Of a stretch of DNA of 48,406 nucleotides, positions 14,559-22,456 are shown piece by piece. The stretch is from Candidatus Zipacnadia bacterium (GTDB taxonomy: Bacteria; Armatimonadota; Zipacnadia; Zipacnadales; UBA5352). Both the position numbers and the translations under genes were made by a program. The notes beneath the pieces were generated by a model, which had not been told where the DNA came from, ran no database searches, and was given only the letters and a program-made list of their open reading frames with translations. The stretch is taken from NCBI GenBank assembly GCA_029820945.1, contig JALGUJ010000029.1, forward strand, positions 1 through 48,406. Reading direction: 5' to 3'. Position 1 is the first letter of the stretch. Each line of letters opens with the position of its first letter.

Positions 14559-17108
14559 ATGCCAACCGCGCATCCGAGGGCTCAGGGTCATGGAGCCGCT
14601 TCGGGTGGCCGGCCGCCAGTCTCTATGGCCGGCCTGGCGCGGCGCCCCCTGATGCTCGCCTGCCTCTGCCTGCTCCTGGGCACCGTCCTGGCCCACCACA
14701 CCGACCTCTCCCCCGCCGGCTTCGTCGGCCTGTGTCTGCTGTCGGTGCTCGTGGCGGTCGCAACGGTGCGAGCCACGCACGGGATCGGCCTCGTGGCCAT
14801 CCTGGTAGGGGCCATGGCGCTCGGCGCAGCCCGCTACGAGACCGCGACCATCGTCCCGGGGAGCGACATCTCCCACCTCGCCGGAGCGAAGCGCGCCACC
14901 ATCGAGGGCGCGGTCGTCAGCGAGCCGGAGCAGCAGGGATGGGGCCGGCGGTTCCGTCTGCGCGTGGACGGGGTCGCGAGGGCCCGGCCGGCGAGCCGGG
15001 AGGTCAGCGGTACGGCGCTGGTGCGGGCCCCACGCGATGTTGAGGTCGAACTGGGTGACCGCGTGCGGCTGTCGCAAGTCGCCGTCAAGCTGCCGGCCGG
15101 CGCCGAGCGCCCCGGCGAGTTCAGCTACCGGCGGTGGCTGGCGCGGCAGGGGGTGACGGCGCTCGTCTCCGCCGGCGAGGTCGAACGCAGCGGCCGCGAC
15201 GGCTCGTGGCGCCTGCGCCTGGCCCGACTCGGCCTGGGCCTGCGCCGGCGCGTGGTCGGCGGCATCGATAGGGCAATGCCGGGGGCGGATGCGGCGCTCT
15301 ACTCGCGGCTGCTGGTGGGCATGGTCTACGGGCTGGAGGCGTCGCCGCTGCCCGAGGAGATCGTGGAGGAGTTCCGGCGGGCGGGCACCGTGCACCTGCT
15401 GGTCGTCTCCGGCGCCCAGGTCTCGATGGTCGCCATCGCGCTGCTGGGGCTGACCGGCGCGACCTTCCGCAACCTGCGGTGGTGGCAGCTTACGCTGACG
15501 GCGGCGGGCGTGCTGGTGCTGGTGCTGATCGTGGGCATGGAGGCGTCGGTGGGCCGCGCCGTGGCCATGTTCGCGCTGCTCATGCTGGCCGCCTTCACGC
15601 GGCGGGACTACGACGTCTACACCGCCCTGGCGCTGGCGGCGGCCCTGATCTGCATCATCGACCCCTTCGCGCTGCTGAGCCTGAGCTTCCAGCTTACATT
15701 CGCGGCCACGCTGGGCGTGGTGCTCTTCCTGCCGGCGGAGAGGTTGCAGCGGGTTGACGGCACCCCGGCGGCACCGCCACTCCCGCACGTGCGGGCGGTG
15801 CTGTGGGGCACCATCGGGGCGTGGGCGCTGACCACGCCGCTGCTGGCGCACAGCTTCTCGGGCTTCGCGCTCAGCGGGAACCTGGCGAACCTGGCGAACG
15901 TGCCACTCTCCTTCCTGATCATGGTGCTGGGCTTCGTCGCGCTCCCGGTGGCGCTGCTACCCGGAGCCGGGCCGCTGCTGACCGCGCTCTGCTGGTTGGC
16001 CCGCGGGCTGCTGCGCCTGGTGATTCATGTCAACGTGCTGGCGGCCTCCCTCCCCCTGTCCTTTGCGGAGGACCTCCATCTGAGCCTGGCGCAGTGCGTG
16101 CTCTGGTACCTGGGCGTAGCGGCCATCGTCGCGTCCGGGCTGCTGCGCCGGGCCCGGCGGCGCCTTGACGACCGCCTGCTGCGCCTGCACCCGAACTGGC
16201 CGTGGGTGGCGGGCCTCGCGCTGGTCTCGGTGATGGTCACCAGCCACTTCGCGACGGGCGCCGCGCCCTCGGGGCTGGAGGTGACATTCCTGCCCGTCGG
16301 CGCCGGGCAATGCGCCGTCATCCGCGCGCCCTCGGGAGCGACCACGCTGGCCGATTGCGGCGGCTGCGGGAACTGCCCGGGCGGGGGCGACGAGGTCGCC
16401 GACGGCGTCGTCACGCCCTTCCTTTCGCGGAGGCGGATCGAGCGCGTGGACGCCGTCGCGGTCTCCCACTGGGACGCCGACCACTACAACGCCCTCCCGC
16501 GCCTGCTGCAGCGCGTGCGGGTGGGCTTGCTGCTGCTGCCGCTCGAACTCCCCGATGCACGGCCGCCGAAGGCCCTGTTGGGAGAGATCGCCAGGGGCGT
16601 TCCGGCGCGGGCCGGCGGCGTGCTGAGACTCAGCGACGGCGTCACCGTCGAGGTGCTCGAGCCGCGCCTGCCGCCGATCGCCGGGGGGCGCGACGCCGCC
16701 AACGACAACTCGGTGGTGCTGATGGTGCGCCATGGCGGCTTCAGCGTGCTGCTGACCGGGGACATCGGGCGGGAGGGGATGCGCAGGCTCCTGCGCGATG
16801 CGCGCTCGTCAGGGAGGTCCCTGCGCGCGGACGTCCTCGTGCTGCCCCACCACGGGCGCAACCAGGAGGGGCTTGAGGAGCTGCTCGACGCGGTGGCACC
16901 GAGGTGGGCGGTCGCGTCCTGCGACTGGCGGGCCGAGCAGTACCTGCGCGCACAGACCCTGGAAGCCCTGCGGGGGAGGGGGATCGAGCTGCTGCGCACC
17001 GATGAGCACGGCGCGATTCGCTTCGTCAGCGATGGCCGGGGCTGCCACGTGGACACGTCCCACGGCCCGCGCTCTACCGTGACGCGCATCGCGGCCGCCC
17101 GGCGCTGA
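14559..17108 (+). CDS. comEC: ComEC/Rec2-like DNA uptake channel with C-terminal MBL domain
   Basis: About 849 residues. N-terminal membrane helices precede a DUF4131-type soluble region. The ComEC channel core follows from roughly residue 240 to 510, with H-L-L-V-V-S-G-A-Q-V. After about residue 560 comes a metallo-beta-lactamase-fold domain starting L-E-V-T-F-L-P-V-G-A-G-Q-C, with S-H-W-D-A-D-H-Y, N-D-N-S-V-V-L and L-L-T-G-D-I-G. In competence it moves single-stranded DNA across the inner membrane. The start at 14559 follows the comEA stop closely. ATG 14625 is an alternative nearer the first helix and I cannot exclude it. Confidence 0.92.
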   Translation: MPTAHPRAQGHGAASGGRPPVSMAGLARRPLMLACLCLLLGTVLAHHTDLSPAGFVGLCLLSVLVAVATVRATHGIGLVAILVGAMALGAARYETATIVPGSDISHLAGAKRATIEGAVVSEPEQQGWGRRFRLRVDGVARARPASREVSGTALVRAPRDVEVELGDRVRLSQVAVKLPAGAERPGEFSYRRWLARQGVTALVSAGEVERSGRDGSWRLRLARLGLGLRRRVVGGIDRAMPGADAALYSRLLVGMVYGLEASPLPEEIVEEFRRAGTVHLLVVSGAQVSMVAIALLGLTGATFRNLRWWQLTLTAAGVLVLVLIVGMEASVGRAVAMFALLMLAAFTRRDYDVYTALALAAALICIIDPFALLSLSFQLTFAATLGVVLFLPAERLQRVDGTPAAPPLPHVRAVLWGTIGAWALTTPLLAHSFSGFALSGNLANLANVPLSFLIMVLGFVALPVALLPGAGPLLTALCWLARGLLRLVIHVNVLAASLPLSFAEDLHLSLAQCVLWYLGVAAIVASGLLRRARRRLDDRLLRLHPNWPWVAGLALVSVMVTSHFATGAAPSGLEVTFLPVGAGQCAVIRAPSGATTLADCGGCGNCPGGGDEVADGVVTPFLSRRRIERVDAVAVSHWDADHYNALPRLLQRVRVGLLLLPLELPDARPPKALLGEIARGVPARAGGVLRLSDGVTVEVLEPRLPPIAGGRDAANDNSVVLMVRHGGFSVLLTGDIGREGMRRLLRDARSSGRSLRADVLVLPHHGRNQEGLEELLDAVAPRWAVASCDWRAEQYLRAQTLEALRGRGIELLRTDEHGAIRFVSDGRGCHVDTSHGPRSTVTRIAAARR

Positions 17109-17149
17109 GCCCAGAGCGGCACAGGTCGCCGCGGCTCACGCCAACGACC

Positions 17150-17171
17150 GGGCGGGAATGTAATCCCGCCC
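17150..17171. terminator. Hairpin after comEC, possible bidirectional terminator
   Basis: Eight-bp perfect stem (GGGCGGGA / TCCCGCCC) around a six-base loop. It lies 42 bases past the comEC stop, between convergent genes (the next gene on the other strand ends at 17322). There is no T-run on either side. Confidence 0.5.
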
Positions 17172-17235
17172 CTCCAAACGGCACGGCAACGGACTGCCAC
17201 CCCCACGAGGGGGGGGACGACAACGGCCAACGCCG

Positions 17236-17254
17236 CACGGGCGAGGCGCCCGTG
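17236..17254. repeat. Short palindrome (CACGGGCG / CGCCCGTG)
   Basis: Eight-bp stem with a three-base loop in the same convergent intergenic space. The same arms reappear in the palindrome at 46405-46426, which suggests a small dispersed hairpin repeat or a recurrent terminator type. Confidence 0.45.
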
Positions 17255-17321
17255 GTGCGTTCAGGAGGGCCGGAGGGGATCCCCCTCCCGGTAGCGGCTT
17301 GGGCGCAGGTCGGCCGTCGGC

Positions 17322-18587
17322 TCAGAGGCGGGCGACCTCCATGTCGAGGAGCTTCGCCGCCTCCGTGAGCGCCTGCTGCCAGCGACCGAAGGCCATCGAC
17401 ATGTGCTGCGAGCCGACCAGGATCTCCGGCAGGCGCTCCACGTCGCCATCCACGTCCATGTGGATGATAATGCGGCAGTGGCCGCCGTCCTCGCTGCGCT
17501 TCGTCCGGCCCTCGACGGCCACGATCCGGTCCAGGGAACTGTGCACGTTCAGCAGCGTCATCGGCTCCTGCCTGACGTCCGCGTAGGCCGTGACGCCGAA
17601 CTGCCTGGTGTGGTAGTCGCGGACGGTGTAGGGCTCGGTGGCCATGGAGAGCGGGATGAGGTCGTGCTCGATGGTGACCTCGCGCGAGTCCGCCTCGAAC
17701 ATGCCCTTGCGATAGCCGAAGTTGCCCATCAGCACCGGCTGCTCGCTGACCGCGTGAAGCATCAGCGAGGCCAGCATGGCGGTGATGTCGCCCTCGCAGG
17801 CGCACATGATGCCCTCGTCGATGAGCCGATCGAATGCCAGGCAGGGCACCACAGGCCGCTCCTCGGTGAAGCGGCCGCAGTTGATGGTCACGCCGTTGGC
17901 GTCCTCGCGCGCGCACAGGGCGCGCAGCGCGAGGTAGACCCTGGTCGCGTCGAGCATGCTCTCCCGGTCGGGCTCGACCTCCCCAAAGTCCTGGCTCCAG
18001 TTGTCCAGCTCAGCGGCGACCTCCTGCTCCTCGAAGCTGTCGAACCGGCGGTAGAACTCATTGGTCTCGATGTGCCGGACGGCAACACCGAGCCGCTCCT
18101 CGACCAACTGGAAGTCGTAAGGCCCGTCGGGCGCGGAGAATGAGGGTATCTCGCCGATGTAGAGGAACCTGCTCTCAGCGAGATATTTCTTCGCTCTGAG
18201 GCCGCGCAGGAAGTCCTCGCTCACAGGGCCGCCGATCACGGGAAGGCCGTACTGTGAGAGAGTGAACGGCTCCCAGGGCCGGCGGCCGAGGCTCCGCACG
18301 AGCAGCGCGTCCACGTCGTAGGTCAGCTCCGAGGGGAGCCTCCGCAGGTCGCTCTGCCGCTCAACGACCAGGGGCTCCTCGACCTGGACGAATCCCACCG
18401 CCAGGCTGTCCGCGAACTGCTCGACCATCTGCCTGGCCGCATCACGCACCTCCTCGGCGGTGGATGGCTCGAAGGCCGGCGTGCCCTTGACGTCGGGCGA
18501 GCAGACGCTGCCGTAGGCGTCGGTGTAGTGGTGAAGGCCGATGTACACCGGCTTGATCCTGACCGTGCCCCGGTCCAGCTCGCTCAT
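17322..18587 (-). CDS. L-fucose/L-arabinose isomerase-superfamily protein, paralogue 1 (Asp to Asn at a metal-ligand position)
   Basis: A 421-residue cytosolic protein of the L-fucose isomerase-like fold. Its late block reads D-E-G-I-M-C-A-C-E-G-D, and the C-terminus ends in a short helix-strand after G-S-Q-H. Aligned to its three paralogues here, the expected ligands are Glu265, position 289 (24 residues later, here Asn rather than Asp), His308 and His395. In E. coli FucI the matching Glu337 and Asp361 are also 24 apart and bind Mn. The missing carboxylate suggests altered or lost catalysis. ATG 18587 is preferred over 18593 because GGGAG lies about nine bases upstream. It is the last gene of a five-gene run and starts 40 bases after paralogue 2. 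Confidence 0.8.
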   Translation of the reverse strand: MSELDRGTVRIKPVYIGLHHYTDAYGSVCSPDVKGTPAFEPSTAEEVRDAARQMVEQFADSLAVGFVQVEEPLVVERQSDLRRLPSELTYDVDALLVRSLGRRPWEPFTLSQYGLPVIGGPVSEDFLRGLRAKKYLAESRFLYIGEIPSFSAPDGPYDFQLVEERLGVAVRHIETNEFYRRFDSFEEQEVAAELDNWSQDFGEVEPDRESMLDATRVYLALRALCAREDANGVTINCGRFTEERPVVPCLAFDRLIDEGIMCACEGDITAMLASLMLHAVSEQPVLMGNFGYRKGMFEADSREVTIEHDLIPLSMATEPYTVRDYHTRQFGVTAYADVRQEPMTLLNVHSSLDRIVAVEGRTKRSEDGGHCRIIIHMDVDGDVERLPEILVGSQHMSMAFGRWQQALTEAAKLLDMEVARL

Positions 18588-18627
18588 CGCCATCGCTCCC
18601 TGGTGCTCGTGATGCTCCGCGCCGACG

Positions 18628-20094
18628 CTATCGGACGGGTGCTCTGTCGTCCTCGATGACCTCGAAGTCGAGGAGCCGGCCTATGTCGCGTATCTGCTCC
18701 CGGAAGTCGCCGATGGTGCCCGACCTGTGCACGCCGTAGATGTCCGGGTAGAGATGGCTCTGCACCCTCCTGGCGTCCTCCAGCCTGACGACCAGCTTGC
18801 TCCTGCACATGATGTTGGTCCAGTCGGTGTACAGGGCATAGGGATCGACCGTCTCGCCGGTGTGAACGAGGATGGACCGGGTGGCGACGTCGATCCTCCA
18901 GACGGTGGCAGGCTCGCCGGCCGGGAAGAGCACCTCGGAGCAGGCGCCCACGCCGGGCCTCGAGTGCTCCCTCACGTGCCGCTCCGCATGGTCCCTGATG
19001 TTGTAGGGCACCTTCTCTGTGCCGCCCCACGGGTTCCAGGGCGCCCCGCAGTGCATGACGATGCTCACGCCATTGCCCACATCTACCATGAAGTCGCCCA
19101 TCATGGACGGCCGGCCGAAGCCGAACTGCGCGAGCATGTGCGTGAGCACGACGTTCATGTGCCCCTGGCAGCAGCCGACGGTGCCCTCCATCTGGAGCTG
19201 CGAGTTCCCCAGGCTGGGCCATATCATGTCCTCAGGCCGGGGGTTGGGGATGAGGGACCTGATGTGCGTCGCGCTCGCGTTCGCGCCGTGCTCGTCCATC
19301 AGCGCCTTGATCGCGAGGTACATCCTGGCCGAGTTGACCACCTCCCGCTCGATGGTGCCCCGCACCTCCTCGGCGCCGGCGATCCACTCGTGCGCGATCT
19401 CGCGCGCCTCCTCCTCGTCGATCTGCTGCACGCGCTCGCTGGTGGCGACCTCCTCGGTCCCTATCTTGGTGATCTCGGTCCCGAACACGTCGCGGACCGC
19501 GTCTCGGAAGGTCTCGTTGAACTCCTCAGGCGGTTGCTTCCGCATCTCGACGGGGTGGGTCATGTTGAGGTCGCCGCGATGCACGTTGTCGTCGTCTACG
19601 TACGGCCTGTCGGTTATGAGCAGGATCCGCGAGCGCTTCATTCTCGCCAGCGCATCCACGAGGCCGATCTTCTGCACGAGGTCGTCGAACATCGCGGCCC
19701 GGGTAGAGGGCTCACACACATTGCCACGGTCGCAGCTCGCAGCGAGGATGCCGCGGCGCTCCTCGAAGAGCCTGAATGGCACGTGCGAGAAGCCGGGGAA
19801 GTTGTAGACCGCTATCGTGGGAAGGCCGGTGAGCGCCGGTCGGTAGTCGCTCATTCCCCCGACGACCAGAACGCCGTCGTAGTCAGCGGTGTTCGCCTCC
19901 AGCTCAGCCACCACGGCATCCAACTGTGTTCCGGGCTGGGATACATCCCGGACGGTGAACTCGACCTCGCCGCAGCGCTCCTGTAGCTGCCGCAGGAGGT
20001 CCTCATTGGTCGTGGGCGTGAGGGTCTCCGATTCGAAGTGCTGAACGCCCGCGTCCGTGAACACGACATAAATCTTCGTCGCCTGCGAATCCAC
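18628..20094 (-). CDS. L-fucose/L-arabinose isomerase-superfamily protein, paralogue 2 (Glu to Gln at a metal-ligand position)
   Basis: A 488-residue protein of the same superfamily, longer at the N-terminus and in the middle. The ligand block reads G-C-C-Q-G-H-M-N, placing Gln310 where Glu is expected. Asp334 follows 24 residues later in M-M-G-D-F, then His348 in V-M-H-C-G and a C-terminal His456 in Y-G-V-H-R. The two Cys before the Gln are also unusual. The start is GTG 20094 with GGAGG about ten bases upstream. It lies directly upstream of paralogue 1, whose change is the complementary Asp to Asn. A heteromer whose subunits each lack one carboxylate is conceivable. The substrate is unknown. 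Confidence 0.8.
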   Translation of the reverse strand: MDSQATKIYVVFTDAGVQHFESETLTPTTNEDLLRQLQERCGEVEFTVRDVSQPGTQLDAVVAELEANTADYDGVLVVGGMSDYRPALTGLPTIAVYNFPGFSHVPFRLFEERRGILAASCDRGNVCEPSTRAAMFDDLVQKIGLVDALARMKRSRILLITDRPYVDDDNVHRGDLNMTHPVEMRKQPPEEFNETFRDAVRDVFGTEITKIGTEEVATSERVQQIDEEEAREIAHEWIAGAEEVRGTIEREVVNSARMYLAIKALMDEHGANASATHIRSLIPNPRPEDMIWPSLGNSQLQMEGTVGCCQGHMNVVLTHMLAQFGFGRPSMMGDFMVDVGNGVSIVMHCGAPWNPWGGTEKVPYNIRDHAERHVREHSRPGVGACSEVLFPAGEPATVWRIDVATRSILVHTGETVDPYALYTDWTNIMCRSKLVVRLEDARRVQSHLYPDIYGVHRSGTIGDFREQIRDIGRLLDFEVIEDDRAPVR

Positions 20095-20134
20095 CCTACA
20101 CTTCCTCCCTGTACGGCGCGTCTGTCGCGTCGAG

Positions 20135-20461
20135 CTAATGGATCATGCGCTCTGGTGGCTTCGCGTGCGAGCGCGGGTGGCCCTCGCACAACACGCCGTG
20201 GATGACGTACCACGCCTGTTCAGGGGTGGGATCATCGAGGATGTCGCTGACGGCCTGTCGCACCACAGCAGTCTCCCGATCGGTCAAGCCGCCCATCTCG
20301 AAGTCCGCCCCATTCCTCCGGGTCGTGTACCAATCGCACGTGCCGCCGCAGACGTACCTGTGCAGCAGCTTCCGAGCCTGTGCGCGGTCGATCTCCAGCG
20401 CGCCCGCCACGCGTTGGAGTATCTCCTCCACCTGCCGCTTCTCCTCGTCGGTGGCCTTCAT
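20135..20461 (-). CDS. Small hypothetical protein with C-G-G-T-C motif
   Basis: About 108 residues, family not recognised. An N-terminal helix rich in Lys/Glu/Arg precedes L-H-R-Y-V-C-G-G-T-C-D-W-Y. After that come acidic and helical stretches and a third Cys in G-V-L-C-E-G-H-P-R. The Cys and His positions could bind a metal, but this is inference. The ATG at 20461 has GGAGGAGG upstream. An in-frame GTG at 20494 would add eleven residues. It sits 40 bases before paralogue 2 in the same orientation, so it is probably cotranscribed with it. Confidence 0.65.
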   Translation of the reverse strand: MKATDEEKRQVEEILQRVAGALEIDRAQARKLLHRYVCGGTCDWYTTRRNGADFEMGGLTDRETAVVRQAVSDILDDPTPEQAWYVIHGVLCEGHPRSHAKPPERMIH

Positions 20462-20627
20462 GCCGGCACTCGCCTCCTCCCGGGCCATGTTCACGCGCAG
20501 GCCCGCAGCTCACGCCCTGCGCCGTGGTCAACCGGCACGAATCTTCGCGCCACCGGCCACGCGACCTCCAAACGAGGAACTGTCCCCGCGCGTCCTCGAT
20601 CTCAGGCCCGACCGTGAGGAGGGCGGG

Positions 20628-21287
20628 TCAGAGAAGCATGAAGAGCACCGAGTAAATGAGCTGTGCGCCAAACAGTATCAGGATCACCCCGCAGACGACC
20701 TGAAGCATGCGTCGGGCCCTGGGTGTCGTGAGCAGCTTCTGCGGGATCAGCCCGGTGGCCGCCGCGAGAATGAGCAGAGGGATGCCGGCGCTGACTCCGA
20801 ACGCCACGGCGTAGAGGAGGCCCACCGCTGCGTTCTGGGCGACGCAGGCCACATAGGTGAGCACCGCCACCAGGGGCGCGCAGGGCGTAATCCCGTAGAG
20901 GAAGCCCAGGAACGCCACGGTGAGAGCACCTCTGCCGACTCGAGCTCCCTCCTGGCGCTCGGCCCACGGCATCTTCGGCGGCCTGCCCGCCAGCAGCAGC
21001 GCGCCAAGGACTATGATGATGGCGGCAGCGAGGAGGTACAGATAGCCGGACCTGTGAGGCGGGAAGAAGCGGTTGATGGTCTGAAAGGCCACCGTGGCGA
21101 GCACGCCAAGAATCGCCAGCGCGAGGACTCGACCGGCAACGAACAGAGCGCCGATGCGCAGCGCCCCCGCCCAATCTCGCCCTGTCCCCCCGATGTAAGG
21201 AAGCAACAGAGGCGCCGTATAGGCCAGGCATGGCCCCCAGCCCATCAGGAAGCCACCGGTTGTCAGCTTCAGCAGCTCCGGGCCCAT
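20628..21287 (-). CDS. CcdA/DsbD-type transmembrane protein
   Basis: A 219-residue membrane protein with about six helices in two repeated halves. Each half starts with a G-x-x-P-C pattern: G-W-G-P-C-L-A near residue 17, and G-I-T-P-C-A-P in the second half near 130. This internal duplication, with one Cys-Pro region per half, is typical of CcdA/DsbD-family thiol-electron carriers across the membrane. The related UreH/TauE-like families are an alternative. No periplasmic thioredoxin domain is attached. It lies 45 bases downstream of the MBL-fold gene and is probably cotranscribed with it. Confidence 0.8.
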   Translation of the reverse strand: MGPELLKLTTGGFLMGWGPCLAYTAPLLLPYIGGTGRDWAGALRIGALFVAGRVLALAILGVLATVAFQTINRFFPPHRSGYLYLLAAAIIIVLGALLLAGRPPKMPWAERQEGARVGRGALTVAFLGFLYGITPCAPLVAVLTYVACVAQNAAVGLLYAVAFGVSAGIPLLILAAATGLIPQKLLTTPRARRMLQVVCGVILILFGAQLIYSVLFMLL

Positions 21288-21332
21288 GAGGAAGGACCGT
21301 CCAACGACAGGCGCCCTGCCGCGATGCCGCTG

Positions 21333-22217
21333 CTACTCGGCCTCTCCGGACGCGGCAAAGGCGTTCTCGATGGTTATCGTCTTCCCCACGCCGGCCAGGA
21401 TGAAGTCCTGGCCCCAGGCATCCTTGAACAGGTCTCTGGCCTGATCGCCCGAGCAGTGGCAGGGCGCGACCCTGGTGACCTGCTGCTCCTTCAGCCCCTT
21501 GATCACGCCCCGTATGCTCCAGGCGTTCTTCCAGCACAGGTGGAAGCCGCCGAGGGCCAGGTAGACGTCCCGGTCCAGCATCTCCTTGGCCTTCCTGACG
21601 ATGTTGACTATCCCCGGGTGGGCGCAGCCGGTGACTACCACCAGCCCTTTGGTGGTCTTGATCAGCAGCGACTCCTCTTTGATCCAGTTGCCCAGCTCCC
21701 CGCTTGAGTACACGTTCGGGCAGATCCTCACGGCGTTGTGGACCTCCACCAGCGTCGCCCCGGCCGCCTTCACCGTTCTCTTGACGCTGTCGGGCAGAGA
21801 CCGGGGCAGATAGACCGCCACGTCGCTGTTGGCGTCGAGGAAGCCGTCAAGGCCCCCAATGTGATCGGCGTGGACGTGGGAGAGCACCACCGCGTCCACG
21901 ATCTGCGGGTCGATGTCGAGCTTCCTCATGTTGGACAGCAGCACGGAGGAGTCGCCGCCGACGTCGAAGAGGATCGTCTGCTCCGCGCCCCGCACCAGAC
22001 AGCCGAATCCCCATCTGGTCTGCAGGCCCTCAGTGTAGGCGTTGTTGTCGTAGATCACGGTCAGGGCCAGATCGCGGCCGGCATCGGCCAGCTCCGCCGA
22101 CGCGCTGACATCAAATGCATAGCGGGTTGCAGTCCGGGGGCCGTCCCGAGCCAGCAACACCACGGCCAGCCCCACAAGGCACAATCCCAGCAGAATGACT
22201 ACAAGCCTGCGTTTCAT
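21333..22217 (-). CDS. Membrane-anchored or secreted MBL-fold protein, COG1237 type
   Basis: A 294-residue metallo-beta-lactamase-fold protein. A single N-terminal hydrophobic segment (about 4-22) after M-K-R-R suggests export or membrane anchoring. The metal motif is S-H-V-H-A-D-H at 113-119. Further ligand-type histidines occur in T-G-C-A-H-P-G and G-G-F-H-L. The overall pattern (Y-D-N-N-A, F-D-V-G-G, the G-C-A-H-P block) is that of COG1237, a family named after a dihydropterin-ribofuranosyl-aminobenzene phosphate synthase. The real reaction here is unknown. ATG 22217 follows GGAGGGCGGGAG, and the in-frame upstream extension looks non-coding. It is the first gene of the leftward run under the operator at 22359. 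Confidence 0.85.
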   Translation of the reverse strand: MKRRLVVILLGLCLVGLAVVLLARDGPRTATRYAFDVSASAELADAGRDLALTVIYDNNAYTEGLQTRWGFGCLVRGAEQTILFDVGGDSSVLLSNMRKLDIDPQIVDAVVLSHVHADHIGGLDGFLDANSDVAVYLPRSLPDSVKRTVKAAGATLVEVHNAVRICPNVYSSGELGNWIKEESLLIKTTKGLVVVTGCAHPGIVNIVRKAKEMLDRDVYLALGGFHLCWKNAWSIRGVIKGLKEQQVTRVAPCHCSGDQARDLFKDAWGQDFILAGVGKTITIENAFAASGEAE

Positions 22218-22331
22218 CACTCCCGCCCTCCTGTACAGCGGCGGCGCGCTGTCCACCAGACATGGAATGTGGAACCTGTTGATGCCCGCTGGCGCGCCCC
22301 GTTGCTTCATCCGCCGGCGTCCGACTTGCGC

Positions 22332-22360
22332 TTGACAGTAGAGAACCCGAAGCATAGTAT
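22332..22360 (+). promoter_or_regulatory. Rightward promoter of the antiporter gene
   Basis: TTGACA at 22332-22337, a 17-base spacer and TAGTAT at 22355-22360. The -10 overlaps the left edge of the shared dyad operator. Confidence 0.75.
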
Positions 22361-22374
22361 GCGTGAATGCGCAT
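22359..22374. promoter_or_regulatory. Operator A: dyad shared by two face-to-face promoters
   Basis: ATGCG-TGAATG-CGCAT, extendable by one base each side to TATGCG/CGCATA. It lies between the -10 of the rightward promoter and, three bases further on, the -10 of the leftward promoter. The same 5-6-5 dyad recurs at 24817, 30125 and 34986. Confidence 0.75.
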
Positions 22375-22377
22375 ATG

Positions 22378-22406
22378 AAGCTATACGCCCACGAGCTGAT
22401 TGTCAA
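22378..22406 (-). promoter_or_regulatory. Leftward promoter of the MBL/CcdA/isomerase-like operon
   Basis: On the minus strand, TTGACA (22401-22406), a 17-base spacer and TAGCTT (22378-22383). It faces the rightward promoter, so both start sites fall in or beside operator A. The leader to the MBL gene is about 150 bases. Confidence 0.65.
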
Positions 22407-22456
22407 GGGCACAGACGCTGCATGGCGCGGAGATACGTACCTGGAGCATCAGGCCC

